A stretch of DNA of 64,000 bases from Vermamoeba vermiformis (GCA_045837725.1 JBEWZL010000084.1:310001-374000); one strand, 5' to 3'. Numbered from the stretch's first letter, positions 42,298 to 54,994 are shown. Notes: generated from the sequence alone by a model not told the origin. Translations and numbers: made by a program.

Positions 42298-44308
42298 ATG
42301 AGCGACAATAGCTACGTAACGAGTAAGTCGCTCGAGATTGAGCGTGATCGGTCGGCAGACAAAGCCAATAAGAAGAGAAGCATGCTGCTCAAACAAGATT
42401 CGATCGTCAAACTAAATATTGGCGGCTATAAGTAAGTACTAGCAATTAAATAACATTATGATAATAATTACCCGAACTTTCTTCACCGCGGCCTTCGGCG
42501 GATCGAGAGATAATTTTTAATTTCGAGGAGCGAACAATTTATGTAATTAATTTTGTACCTTGTTTTAAAAGAGAAATTCTGCATTTTCTTAATTATATCT
42601 CTTGATAATTACGATTAAAATTTAATATTGCGTGTTACAAAACCGGATCGCGAGGCAAATTTAGTCTTGACCGTTTATTAATTTATATTTCGTATTGTAG
42701 GTTTGTTACTACAAAATCCACATTAAATTCAGCCGGAGAAAGCTTTTTTACTTCATTATTGAACGGTAATATGCCTTCTACAGTCGACGAGGATGGATGT
42801 TACTTCATCGATCGGGATGGTAAGCCTTGATTTTGAATGAAATCAATAGATATTCAATTAATATACTTTCTAAACGCGTATCTTTTTTGTTTCTCAATAA
42901 ATTCAATTTCGCGGCCTAATTAAAATTTAAATTGTTTCTTTTTCTATTTATGGAAAGTGGACTCAACGCATCCACATCAAAATTGATCTTTTAATATACT
43001 TTCGAACCATATTAATGTAATGTTATCACTATTGGCCTGCCATTTTATCGTTAATTCGAGTTTTCTAACGGTTGATTTTACGTAGGAAAATATTTTGAGC
43101 CGATTTTGGAATATCTCCGGACTGGCGAGGTTAATATACCACCGTCCATGCGCAAAGAGGTTATACAACGCGAAGCTGATTTTTATTCGATTCGGTTGCC
43201 TTCACAGAAAACTACGGACCTGATCTACGATGAGGTACGTTACAAAAGTAAAACCATCTTATAGGACAATATGATATTTTAAATATCTACATATTATACC
43301 GAATTTCACTGAATTTACACCTGTTGCAATTTAATTATTTTGGATCCGCGATTAATTTTAATTTTCTTTATAGGAATTGCTATTGAATGGCATATTCATC
43401 AGCAACAAATACGGCGTGAACGAGATCGTTATCTTCGGGCCTAAGAATAAGGGCTCAGTGATCAGAAGTGCGTGGTCCAAGGGCGACTTTAGCTACCGGA
43501 TGCGCGGCTCAATGATTGAAATTGAATGGGAAAGCCAACAAAATACAAAGTAGGTGTCTAGTATAGTATAATATATAGCACATAAGTCTTATATTATTTT
43601 TTATAAGGAACATTTGGTTCTTCCAAAACCAGTCCCTCGTCGCATCATCGATCAACGAATACGACTTTTTCAAACAATCAGTGGTGCCTGTGCCAGGAAC
43701 AGTGTATCATAACGTCACTGATCCTATTAAGATATTTGATGAAGGTATGTGGCAAATATAGAAATTTTATCGTTCACTGAAAAACGGAATTTTACAATTT
43801 TCATCCATTATAATAGTGCACTTTAATTGCACTATTTAAATTAATACACTAATTATTTGCATAATTAATACTCACAATAACTATCTACTATAATACGAGC
43901 AATTAGCTGACAGTATTAACAAAAATTTCTTTAGGACGAATCTACGGCTTCAGATTTTTGACGAATGAAGAAAGCAAGACTGAAAATGCGTTAGTGATTG
44001 ACATTCGCAATCAATGGGAAATAACGAGCTACGAGCCAGCAGTGTTTTGTCATCAAATCAAATCGTATCATATTAACTTCCAAAGCAAAGAATCAGTGCG
44101 GTATAAGAACTATAATTACAATTATAGCAATCACGAGACAATATTTGAAGAGTGCGATGAAAATTTCACTTTGGAAGTGTTGTCGTTCAGTGAATTCTTG
44201 TTGGCACAGTTAATCTCGTACAAATTGGTGTTGAAGAAAGATAAGACTGTATTGCCTATTCAACACTCTAGGGCTTTTCATCAATATGTAAAAAAGAATG
44301 TAAAATAG
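42298..44308 (+). CDS. BTB/POZ (T1/KCTD-type) domain protein
   Basis: 362 residues from six exons: 42298-42431, 42701-42819, 43086-43234, 43374-43549, 43608-43744 and 43935-44308. The BTB/T1 domain begins VKLNIGGYKFVTTKSTLNSA and goes on with YFIDRDGKYFEPILEYLRTG, then EVNIPPSMRKEVIQREADFY. KCTD-type proteins commonly serve as CUL3 adaptors or oligomerisation domains. The 220-residue C-terminal region has two beta-rich halves with NEIVIFGPKNKGSVIRSAWS and a Tyr/Asn-rich stretch; no family recognised. It ends 40 nt from the stop of the convergent propeller gene. Confidence 0.88.
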
Positions 44309-44348
44309 ACGAGTACATAAAGCGACTTAAATTTTTTAAATTCGGATC

Positions 44349-46364
44349 CTACATGTCACATTTTGTTGGCACTTTTAGGAAAATTTTTCCATTCAAAATA
44401 ATAACTTGATCGTAACCAATATGAATTGTATCGATGGCAGGAAGTCTGTGCAAAAACTGATGCTCGAAAGATCCAACCAACTTGCCTGTCTCCCAATGGA
44501 AGGCCTACGATGATCATATTAATTTAGGTTATTCATATTATATGTAATGAGTCACTTACGTGCACAAATTGCCAATCAGCAGTGAATAAAAGTCTGCATG
44601 ACTTATTGAAAGTCATTGCGTTGACGCTGTTTGAGCACGCCATGCGACTCGTCCAACGCTTCAGACCCAAGTCAAACACGGTGATTTTTTTATCGGACGC
44701 CAAGATAATCTTATCTATAAATATAGGGGTTAATATTGAAAGCATAGAACGGTTCCAAGGCTTACTCTTTTTGGGGATCCACATCCGATGCGGAATCCGA
44801 TCAAGTTTAAATTGATTGCTAAAGTTGTTTAAATCAATAATACGAGTATATTGATTTAAATCAAAGCATATCCAATGATGTCCATCAATAACATGTTCGC
44901 TAAAGTTCGTCGAAGATAATGCCATTTCGCTTTTGAACGGAAGACTCTTTTCTGCTAGGAAGCCTTTGCCGTGCTTCCAAATTACCATTTTTGGATAAAA
45001 TACGTAATTTGTTGTCGATTTTGCTTCATCTAGTTCGTGGAGGAAAAACACGATCAGATCCGGATCGAGCTGCGAGGCAAATACTCCTAGTGCTCCGTAA
45101 GGCGTGGGAACTACTATTTCATTACATCTAACTCATTGTTAGTATAGTTATTATAGTAATATTTAATACTTGCTTATAATCTTTGTTGGTATAGAAGTTG
45201 TTTTTGTGCGGGTTTTTGTGGAAAGGCTTAACACAACCGCAATTTCCTTTTAAATCGAAGATTATATGGGCTACATCATTCCCAGAAAAAGTATAGCGTC
45301 GACCGTTCGCCTAGAAAAAAAAATTAGTTAAGATCAGATTTCGGATGTGGATCGATCCTACCAAAACAACGAACCGCGAATTAAATGAAGCGTAGTTCGC
45401 CATAAATCCTTGTAATAAGTGTCTATTTTCTACTCTATTCGCATCTATTTGCAAGCGCGTTGCCTGATAGTCGCCCACATCCGAAGTTGCAAGTTTATCT
45501 CCATCTACTAAATAGTACTGATCTCCGGCTACTAAATATTTGCCGTCTCCTAATTAGGAAATAGTTAGTACTGAATTATGCTGATATCGCTCGAAGGTAC
45601 TGACTGGAAGACAATATTTGATGCTGCGCTACATATCGATTTGGGATCCACTTTTTGTTATCAATTGTTAGCGGATCGCGTTTCAATTGAACGAGTTTTC
45701 CCGCCATTCTAATAAAATTAATTAATTAGCGTTGTAAAAGTAAAAATGTCGGATTTCGTACTTGATCTCGATCGAGGACGTTAGAGTATGAATGAATTGA
45801 CCACTAGAGCCCATTTGAGCACTGTCAGGTGTTGTATATGATGAAGCATAGGTCATAGTCGTTGATTTTAACGTCCTAAAACAGATCCGAAGTTAATCGC
45901 GTAACCGCTTAAAAAAATAAATATTTAAAGTATTTCTTACTTGGCCCAAGCGTGGGCATTATGCAATGTAATGAACTATAATAATATATAAAGTATTAGC
46001 GAAGCTCAAAACGGCAAAACTACGTACAATTCGCTTCCATTTGAATTGTTGAGTCAGATCGACGTTTTTGGGTGACAATTCGCCGTAATAATGCTCTATA
46101 ATCTTCCTCCAAATATCTTTTGCGTCAAAGTATGTGTTCCAGGTCTTACAAACGAGAGATACGTAAACAATATCTTCGAGAGTTAAAAATGAGAACACGA
46201 TCTCGGCTACTTCAGGCGGTAAAATATCTTCGAAGAAATTCCAAGCTGTCAATATATTAGGGTTAATACATGATAGCAAGTATAGCCGATTTAATGCTCG
46301 ACAAAATTAACTAATTTCGTTTTTTAAATTTTATGCTTGAAATCTGCTTACCTTCGGTGTCCAT
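44349..46364 (-). CDS. F-box protein with beta-propeller-like C-terminal region
   Basis: The first exon is tiny: ATG GAC ACC GAA G (46364-46352). It joins in frame to AWNFFEDILPPEVAEIVFSF, a good F-box (LPPEVAEIVFSFLTLEDIVY, SLVCKTWNTYF). The rest contains repeated beta-strand units with WD-like ends, e.g. TPYGALGVFASQLDPDLIVF, KMVIWKHGKGFLAEK and KKITVFDLGLKRWTSRM, consistent with a divergent WD40/kelch-type propeller. The last exon reads AFHWETGKLVGSFEHQ to VPTKCDM. It is probably an SCF substrate receptor. One or two splice choices in 45300-45760 are uncertain. Confidence 0.7.
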
Positions 46365-47114
46365 TAGTTATGCTACAATACTGCTCGTGTGTCTGGTATT
46401 TTTGAAATATAAATGCGACAAAAAAACACGGTTCAAGTCTCTGTATTGAGAATAAAAGTAGAAACAAGACACGCGAACTGTCATTGCAATCAAACCTCAT
46501 TAAAAGCGCCAACAACGCTTTGTACCAATTGTAAAGGTTAATATGATATGCAAATGACCGTTATCATTGACACGAAAGCGTCTGGAAAAAAATAGGTGAG
46601 TTGACGTCCATCTGCGGCGTGAAGAAAACCAATTAGAATTAACTAGAGCATAAAAAAATTTGAAAAATTACGATAATAATTGTTCTGTAATTATGACTTA
46701 CCCTGTTATGTAGGTTCGCCCATCGGTTAGATCCGTAGTTTTACACGTCCCAAGTGGATTACTTAGAAAGCAGAAATGCTAGCAATATTATTGATTATGG
46801 TAGTGACTTTTAGCTTTTGGCAAAATGAGCTTGGCTGGTGCAGAAAATCCGATCGCCCGCCAAAAATACTTCAATAGAACCTTCAAATACAATCAAAAAT
46901 ATCATAAGATTAATCTTCTATTGGTATTTAAATGTTTCTCATTATATAGTGCGTAGGTCAGAAATTCGCTACTGAAAAACGGCCGGAAACTATTGGCCGA
47001 CTATTTATAGAATGGACCATAGGAATTCACCAACAGCCAAATAAAAATGTAGTGGCTTTTATGTGCGCAACTACTGTTATCTTCGCAAGTACATAACATA
47101 AATAATAAGCTATT
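46365..47114. other. Intergenic, 750 bases, divergent promoters
   Basis: Between the F-box/propeller start and the G-alpha start. No long ORF. A tRNA B-box-like word at about 46430 was examined and rejected. Confidence 0.4.
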
Positions 47115-48432
47115 ATGGGTAATTCAGCGAAAAAAACAGCGGCTGCTGCTGCTCCCACGCAACCGCCTCGAAATAAAAATATTCCCCACCACTATTTTTT
47201 AAATCTCGGTGTTATTGGTGCACCAAATAGCGGCAAGAGCACCTTTGCGAAGCAGATGCGCATATTGTACGACAATGGATTCACCGATGAGGAAAAACAA
47301 ACCTACAAAATGGTTCTAATATCAAATATATTACTTGCTATTAAGGAATTAATCGCTCAGTCGAAAAGCAAGGGCATTGCAATTGAAAATGAAGAAGCTG
47401 CCAAAATATTGACCGAGATCGATCCGGATCGAGTAGCCTTAACTCCAGAACTGGTTGGGAACGTTAAAAATCTTTGGGAGTCAAGTAAGTACTCTATATA
47501 AAAGCATTATGTGCTGCTAATATTAAAGAATATTATAAGCATGCGCGTACAATAATATAACTTTTGAAATTTCCATTCTAACGTTTTTCTTAAATAAAAT
47601 TCAGGCCTTAAACAAGTGTACAGCAGACGCAGCGAATTCGTCAATGTACCATCGACCATGGAGTATTGCATGACTATAATTGATCGTTTGGCTGATCCTG
47701 AATACACCCTCACGAACTACGATATTTTGCATGCAAGAACTGGTACGATAGAGACTACTGGAGTCAAGCAGGGCAGATTCACCTACTGCTTGGAACATGT
47801 GCCTTCAGTGCAACACATTCATGAAAATAATAACTTTGTTGGCATCGTTTTTTTTGTCGCGTTGGACGAGTGGGATGTGATGTCGGAGGAAGATCCGACC
47901 AAGACTAGGTATGTTGATATGTATTTAGTTGTACAGTAGTACTACTATACGATTAATTGATCAAATTAGCAGAAATAGTGTTCAAATCAAAAGATGTACG
48001 CTTTAGGATCTTATATTCAATTTCATAGTGGGATCCACTAACAAATGAAATCTAAATTAATAACATTAATTATAACTCAGGCTACAAAAGATCTTGGAGG
48101 AGGTTGAAAGAGCTGCTTCCGAAAAAAGCACGAGAGGGACGCCGATGATGCTGATCTTGAACAAGAAAGACGCGTTCAAGGAGAAAATCATGTGGAATGA
48201 TCTTTCAAGAGCATTTCCTGAATATAAGGGTGGCAGTGACTATAATAAGGCCATTGAGTTCATTAAAAATTTGTTCTTGGCTCGGATGCCGCAGCCGGGT
48301 ACCCGACCTTGTTATGGCACTGATCCTGTCCCTAATATTCATATTACTTGCGCCCTGGATACTCAAGAAATGAAGAACCTATTTGACGCCTTAAAGGAAT
48401 ATATTTTCAAGATGAGCGTAACCCCAGGATAA
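47115..48432 (+). CDS. Heterotrimeric G-protein alpha subunit, lacking the DVGGQ switch II
   Basis: 341 residues from exons 47115-47484, 47605-47908 and 48081-48432. Start MGNSAKKTAAAAAP (Gly2 present). G1 is GAPNSGKST (residues 35-43) followed by FAKQMRILYDNGFTDEE, typical of G-alpha. The helical domain and switch I are recognisable: NYDILHARTGTIETTG has the arginine (residue 168) and a TTG-type threonine motif. In place of the DVGGQRSERKKW segment the protein has FTYCLEHVPSVQHIHENN before GIVFFVALDEWD. G4 is intact (LILNKKD) and G5 is ITCALDT. So the GTPase-critical Gln and both switch II glycines are absent. It may be slow or non-hydrolysing, or bind nucleotide atypically. The stretch is within one exon, so mis-splicing does not explain it. 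Confidence 0.9.
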
Positions 48433-48657
48433 TGCACCAGTGCCAAGTAATATTATATACAGTATAATATAATTACATAATGTTGTAGTGCAATATAAAT
48501 ATTATATTTTAAGGTAAATTGACGGACAAGAGCTTCATAGGATTTTTCTACTCGTTGAGTAGTTAGCAAGGACGAAGACAATCGGATAATAATAATAGTT
48601 AATCATATTTGTGCAATATTTAGCTGTTCTGGTATAATATTATATCCGAACGGGATA

Positions 48658-49447
48658 TTACAATGCTTGCAAGGTTTTCAATTCCAAACTGGACACGCCA
48701 AACTGTTTTTTGTTTGTGTTGTAAACTCCACCCGCAATTTGCAATCCAAATACTCTGATATTCGATAAATCTAATGGTGGCACGTCGGAGATGATTTTGC
48801 CGCGGTAGTAGGGTTTAAATCCGGCGATCGGCATTGAAATTGTTTCAAAATCGCCAGAATTCACTAATTAAAACATTCCATTAATAAAAATATAATATAA
48901 TATACTAATAAATACCATTTACACTGAAGAAGTACTCGAATGAATATTTTGTGTCGGGATCTGATTTCAAAATGACTGAGTACAAATCATTTTGGCCTTG
49001 CGCACGCAATGTTAGCGATAATGTAGTAGCATTAGAAATATCCCATTCGATATTTACTCTTCTGCTGGCAAAACAAGCTCCATCTGAAAAGTGTAACGAA
49101 AAAGTTAATAACTTAATTGTGCCTCGTGCGTTCGGTTTCAAAAAAAATATTAGATATAACTCTTAACAGTTCTTATAGTAATAGTAATTGTATAGTATTC
49201 TGTTACCTGGTTGCGGATTCAGAAGTGTAAAAAATACTCCTTGCTGGTATTGTTGAGTCTTTTGAATATCAATTACTGCTAATGATTTTCCGACACTACG
49301 GGTTGTATCAGATACTTCAAACCAGTCCGTGGTCGAGTAATCGTCGCTGGTAAAGTCGATCAGAGTTTCTGCGCTCAATGCCATCCCGTTCAAAAGGGCC
49401 AATAATATGAATACTGCTGGTATTGCTTTCATATTGATGGTTTTCAA
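48658..49447 (-). CDS. Secreted CIA30-like (galactose-binding fold) protein
   Basis: Three exons. The start is MKTINMKAIPAVFILLALL (49447) or the internal Met at 49432; either way a signal peptide ending near GMALSAE is evident. The mature part, LIDFTSDDYSTTDWFEVSDT, then LRAQGQNDLYSVILKSDPD, then RGKIISDVPPLDLSNIRVFG and LQIAGGVYNTNKKQFGVSSL, has the beta-sandwich pattern of CIA30 (NDUFAF1) domains. Classical NDUFAF1 is a mitochondrial complex I assembly factor. This one is predicted to be secretory, so it is more like the extracytoplasmic CIA30 proteins. Ligand unknown. Its 3' end faces that of the G-alpha gene. Confidence 0.65.
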
Positions 49448-49542
49448 ACGATATTTCGGAATAAAACGGTGATTTAGGCCATTGCAGTCGTGAGGTCGCG
49501 TGCGATCCTTAATTTAGACAGATCGGAACGCGAAACACCATA

Positions 49543-52184
49543 ATGGAACAGTCTTTGGAATGTTCCACACCTAGTATTAGTGCAAAAAGTATAATTAATG
49601 ATATTGAATCATTGGTAAAGCGAAAAGAAGATGGACATTCGGTGGATCTTGCAGAATACCAACAAACGCTTGAAAAAATTGAAATAATTACGTACGACCG
49701 TGCAAATATTTCCTTATTACAAAATCTGCCGTAAGTTAACGTTAATTCATCAATTGAAATTAATACAATTATTTTAGTGAGGAAGTTGTCATTAAAATCT
49801 TGCAGTTACATGATCGAGCTAAAAAATTATCGTGGAATAAATTAACTACAAAATTACGAGCATTAGTCGTAGTGGCTGGTGAAAGTAAGTCCATGTTGAC
49901 AGATCGAAAATCCTTTTTTGCTAACTGATGCTTATTAAGAGCAAAGTCACGATGTTGTTGAGCAGATATTAGAATTACTACTTAATTATAAGGCGGTGCA
50001 TGAAGAAATAAATTTTGAGCTCTTGTTGACGGCATCCGGCTTTGGTAAGTTTCAATTATAAAAAGATGTCCGTTACTAATATAGATATATAGACGTTGTT
50101 AAATGGATTAAAAAAGGAGCCAATTTGAATCGCTTAGCAAATTATTTGCAGCAATTTAAATTCACGCGAACAGCCCTCGAGACCCTGCACTTTGTCATGA
50201 CCAGATCCGGTACGACATCCATCCCATATTAAAACTTTAATATTAATATCATTATAGAGCTCACTGAAGTTATTGAGAACGAACTTTCGGTCCCGACACT
50301 CGATACCTATTTGCGCCTAACTAAGCACAAAGGTGCTGCTCTCGCAATGTCAATTTGGCAAACTTTTAACCAGCCAAAGTACTACGAACTGATTAAACAA
50401 TTAAGTCCCGAGAGTAAGAAGATAGGAACTATATTATTACTAGAATAGTGTTTGCTAATCGATTTTTTGGTAGTTCAATTGGAATGGATCATTTTTATCG
50501 TGCAGCACTACAAGTCCGAGGATTTCGAAGAAAAATACTTGGATTTATTTAAATCGCTCGTATTATGGTAATTAACGAGATAGACGATAATTAAAAATGA
50601 TAATTTTTTTGAATAGTGTGGATGTGTCGTTGTTACCACGAGCATTCAAGCCTGGTCATTTGTTGAACGAACATTTCTTCATCAAAATTATGCGCGATAA
50701 TCAAAAGAAGACGTTTGATTTCTTAATGCAAGCCGTAAGTACTCAATTTTAATTTGGAACCTACAATTTTTTTTCTACTGTTAACGTATTAGCTCTTCTA
50801 TCATATTGTATTATTACACTTATTATTTATTTATGAAAAATAATGAATTATTTGCTAAATATGGTAATTTAAAGCTGATTTCTACTTTTGGTAGGGTTAT
50901 AATTTTGCGACGTTCAAGAAAAAAGGACGAGCGTTGCATGTTGCTATTCAATTATGCAATAGTCATTTCGTGAAAGAGATCCTAAAAAGGAAATTAATTA
51001 ATTTAAAAGAACTGGAGCACATCGATCGAGCGCATCTGCTAAAAATGAAAGATCTGCATATTTATCAATTGATGCACGATGGCGGCTTTGATTTTACAAA
51101 AGAGCCGTTAGTGCCTAATTCGGACTTGACCGTAGATTATCCGTTCATGAACGCGTTGATGGACTGGCACCTGTCAAAACGTCAAACAAAAGTACTGTCG
51201 CTCAAACGACTGTGCATCATTGAAGTCAAAGCCAACAACATTAGTGATGAACGACTGCCCCATGACTTGCGCGAGGATATTGATGGTGCGTAAAAATTTT
51301 ATGTTCCTTTTGGCTTTACGATAAGCATTTTCCATATTTGGAAAGTTATTTAAATTATTGTTTTGGTTCGATTCGAATTCGTTGTTAGTTTTAATTTCAT
51401 GAATTGGAAGAGCATGGGAATGACGTGCTCTTAAATACTTTCCTTATTTGGAGTACAAACTAAGATCCTTCGAAGTTTGTTGTCAGTACAAAAGTATTGT
51501 TTTTCTTATTGATATTTGGTGCTCCAATAATAGCTAATAGAATTACTTACTTTCATCATTAAAATAGTACTAAATGTATTTTTGTAGAGTACAAAGAGCT
51601 ATGGTATTGGTTGAATTGGAGCGACGATGAAGATGAGAAAATTTACTGGAAAGATGTGGTGCAATATTTGCTGAAAACAGCGACGGTGCGTGAGGAAGAG
51701 AGCGCATTGGTGGATTTTAAATTGAAGACTATTCACGAAGACAATATTATTCTTAGAATTCATTTGAAGCCCGGCGGTTATTATTATTCTTCATATTTCA
51801 AGCCTAGTATTACCTTGCCATATGGCTATCGAAATATACCACAAGGATATCATAATACTGTAAGTATTAATAATTAGTCATAGAATTTTTTTTAAAGACA
51901 GAATTTTTTGCGTTCGGATCTAGATCGGACTTTTTTTTAACGTTTAATTTTAGATGGATAATGCTATGGCAGAAAATCTTGGCGTTAGTATGGGAGACCT
52001 TCCAGTATTATATGGCCTAATGTCACTTGTGGCGGTAAAACTCACTTCGGAAGCGGATCCTGCAGGTCAAGTTAAATCAGAGCAACCCTTTTGGCTAGTG
52101 TACAATCCTACTGCTGTTTGGACCGCTGATAAATTGACCAAGTGGTACGAGAAGATTATGCGCGTTATGATTGAAACCAAATAA
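49543..52184 (+). CDS. SOCS-box-like protein with helical/ankyrin-like repeats, copy 1
   Basis: About ten exons from MEQSLECSTPSISAKSI to KIMRVMIETK. After an N-terminal helix, NLP|EEVVIKILQLHDRAKKL resembles a degenerate F-box split by an intron. Helical repeats follow, among them GRALHVAIQLCNSHFVKEIL, which looks ankyrin-like. Then comes a SOCS-box-like segment, VLSLKRLCIIEVKANN and ISDERLPHDLREDID (compare the pattern SLxxLCRxxIR...LPLPxxLxxYL), which in animals recruits Elongin B/C and CUL5/CUL2. The C-terminal 180 residues start EYKELWYWLNWSDDEDEK and are unrecognised. It is duplicated in tandem downstream. Family function as a ubiquitin-ligase adaptor is inference. Confidence 0.7.
51148..51274 (+). 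repeat. 127-bp block identical to 54038-54164 (SOCS-box exon, copy 1)
   Basis: Base-for-base identical with the second copy, with abrupt divergence on both sides (A/G at the left edge, GG versus TG after the shared GCGA). It covers NALMDWHLSKRQTKVLSLKR through the SOCS-like motif. Confidence 0.9.
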
Positions 52185-52409
52185 ACTTAGGATGGCGGGT
52201 AGCTCGTCACCGACAATTTACGTTTATTTGTAACGAAAACTTGCGTATTCGAGAATGTTTGGCAGAAATACACCTTACACTAACAATATAGGATAGATAC
52301 TGAAGGGTCCCGCAATGAACCCGGGGCGAATATTTTCTATGGCTCTAAAAATAGTTTTCAAAAAATCGAGTTTGTTTGAACCCTTTAACCAGACAACGAT
52401 GGAATAGCC

Positions 52410-54994
52410 ATGGAAGGCATCATTAATTACACAAAGTCCGTAATTATCGAAGCAGAGACGTTAGTCAAGCAAAAAGAAGACGGAAACGCGGTGGATCTTG
52501 CAGAATACCAACAAACGCTTCAAAAAATCGATATAATTTTATTCGAGAGCGTACATACGGCAATATTCAATAATCTACCGTAAGTTATTGTTTTCTTATT
52601 GAGATCTGATTTTTAAAAATTAATCATTTAGCGAAGAAATTGTTATTCGGGTCTTACAATTGTACAATCGTGCGCGACAATTATCATGGAAAAAATTAAC
52701 TTCGAAATTACGAGGTTTAGCGGTATTAGCTGGCAGAGGTAAGTCACTGTTGTGCAGATCTGGAATTATTATTTTACTAATATTTATTTTTTGAAGACCA
52801 AAGGCATGAATTGATCGAGCAAATAATAGAAGCACTATTAAATGATAGAGTATTGAACGAAGAGCTCATGTTTAAGATTTTAATTACCGCGCCAAACTTT
52901 GGTAAGAGAATCTAGTTTATTATTAATAAAACTAATATTAATTGGATTTAATATAGACATTGTTAAATGGATTAAAACAGAAGGAAATTTAACTCGCTTA
53001 GTAAATTATTTGAAGCAGTTTAAAATTACTGGCATTGCCCTCGAGATCCTGCACTTTGTCATGACCAGACCAGGTCCGATAGCCATCTCTTAATCATATC
53101 TCCATATTAATCTGATTATAGGTCTCATTGAGGTCATCGGAAGTGAATTTACGGTCCCAATACTTGAAATGTATTTCCGGCTCACGAAGCACAAAGAGCC
53201 ACGTTTCACACTTTCAATTTGGCGCTCATTTAATCAGCCACCGTACCCGTATTTTCAGCAGATTAAACAATTAGATACTGATGGTAAGGTCTTATATATA
53301 GTTCGACTTAAATAGTATTTACTAACGAGATTTCGTCGGTGTAGTTAAATTGGAGTGGATCACGTTCCTCGTTCAACATTATGATGTACAAACTTTCGAA
53401 GAAAATTATTTGGAATTATTCAAGGCTCTTGCTTCTAGGTAATTCGTTAAATACATAATTATTTCGATTAATCCTAACATACTTGCATAAATCAAATTCG
53501 TTCCGTAATGAAGATCTTAATTATCTCTGTCGTATTTATTATGAGTATGGTACTAATAAAAATATTATAAATAGTGTGGATGTGTCGTTGTTACCACGAG
53601 CATTCATGCCCGGTTGTTCGTTGAACGAACATTTCTTCATCAAAATTATGCGCGATAAGCAAAAGAAGACGTTTGATTTCTTGATGCAAATTGTAAGTTA
53701 TCGATTTTATTAAGGATTATTAATTATTATTCTATTATTAAGCCATATTGATATGACGAACTTAATTAGGGATACAATTTTGCTACGTTCAAAATGACCG
53801 AAGGACGAGCGTTACTCACTGCCATTCAATTACGGAATAGTCATTTCGTGAAAGAGATCCTAAAAAGGAAATTACTCAATTTGGACAAAATCGAGTTATC
53901 GAGAGACTTAAGTCTGATGGATCTGGTTCACATGCAAGATCTGCATATTTATCAATTGATACACAACAGCGGCGTTGATTTTCACAAAAAAGCGTTGATC
54001 CCTTCATACTTCCATTGTAAAGTCAATTATCCGTTCGTGAACGCGTTGATGGACTGGCACCTGTCAAAACGTCAAACAAAAGTACTGTCGCTCAAACGAC
54101 TGTGCATCATTGAAGTCAAAGCCAACAACATTAGTGATGAACGACTGCCCCATGACTTGCGCGATGCTATTGATGGTACGTAAAAAATTTACTGTTGGCG
54201 GTATTGCAAATTACGTAATTATTTTCTTTTACCTTATTTGGAAAATTGGAAAAGAATTCGAACTTCGATCAAAGCAACACTTGAAATTATGTTATAAAGA
54301 ATTCGAAATCGCTCTTAGCTTTAATTTCATTAAATATAGTCTTTCGAGTTTTTACGAATACCAGGTCGCTTTAAATTACTTCTGGATCGGACTAATTACA
54401 AAATTATAACGTTCATAAAGAATATAAGTGGTAGTAATAGTAATTAAAAAAATAATGGATTGTTATAGAATACAAAGAGCCGTGGTATTGGTTGAATTGG
54501 AACGACGATGAAGATGAGAAAAATTACTGGAAAGAATGGCTGCAATATTTACGCGAGACAGCACGAACAGTTGAAAAGAACATTGCAGACTATACATTGA
54601 AGACTATTCACGACGACTATTTAACATTGCGCATGGACGTTACGCGGCAGGGATCTTTCCCTGACCCGTGGATTACTTTCCCTGAAGGTTATCGAAATCT
54701 CCCGAAAAAACTCGATCGAAACGTACGTTTTTAATTATTACGTACATTATTTAATTTATTTTTGTGTAGAATGCCAAACCCTTGGCGGAATGTCTCGGTT
54801 TCAGTTTGCAATCGATTAGTGTATTTTGTTGCTTGGTAGCATTAGTGACGATCAAAGTCAGCTCGCCCGATCAGTTTGTGCCTCCAGATCAGCATTTTTC
54901 GACCATTTACAAAGTTAGTCCTGCTGCCCTCGACACACACAAACCGAATTGGTATGCAAGGTTTCTGCGTGCAATGACCAGCGAAAAATTGTAA
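52410..54994 (+). CDS. SOCS-box-like protein, copy 2 (tandem duplicate)
   Basis: Starts MEGIINYTKSVIIEAETLVK at 52410. Same exon plan as copy 1, with matching intron positions: NLP|EEIVIRVLQLYNRARQL, DIVKWIKTEGNLTRLVNYL, VDVSLLPRAFMPGCSLNEHF, SLKRLCIIEVKANNISDERL, EYKEPWYWLNWNDDEDEKNY. By eye, protein identity is about half in the outer exons and near complete in the SOCS-like exon. It ends RFLRAMTSEKL. The intron after exon 6 is longer than in copy 1. Both copies look intact, so they are likely expressed paralogues. Confidence 0.7.
54038..54164 (+). repeat. 127-bp block identical to 51148-51274 (SOCS-box exon, copy 2)
   Basis: See copy 1. The identity stops just before the exon end, not at the splice site, so it is not an exon-replacement boundary. 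Confidence 0.9.

Noticed and set aside
46425-46440. GGTTCAAGTC, a tRNA B-box-like word
   Set aside because: No A-box or cloverleaf can be drawn in the surrounding 80 bases on either strand.
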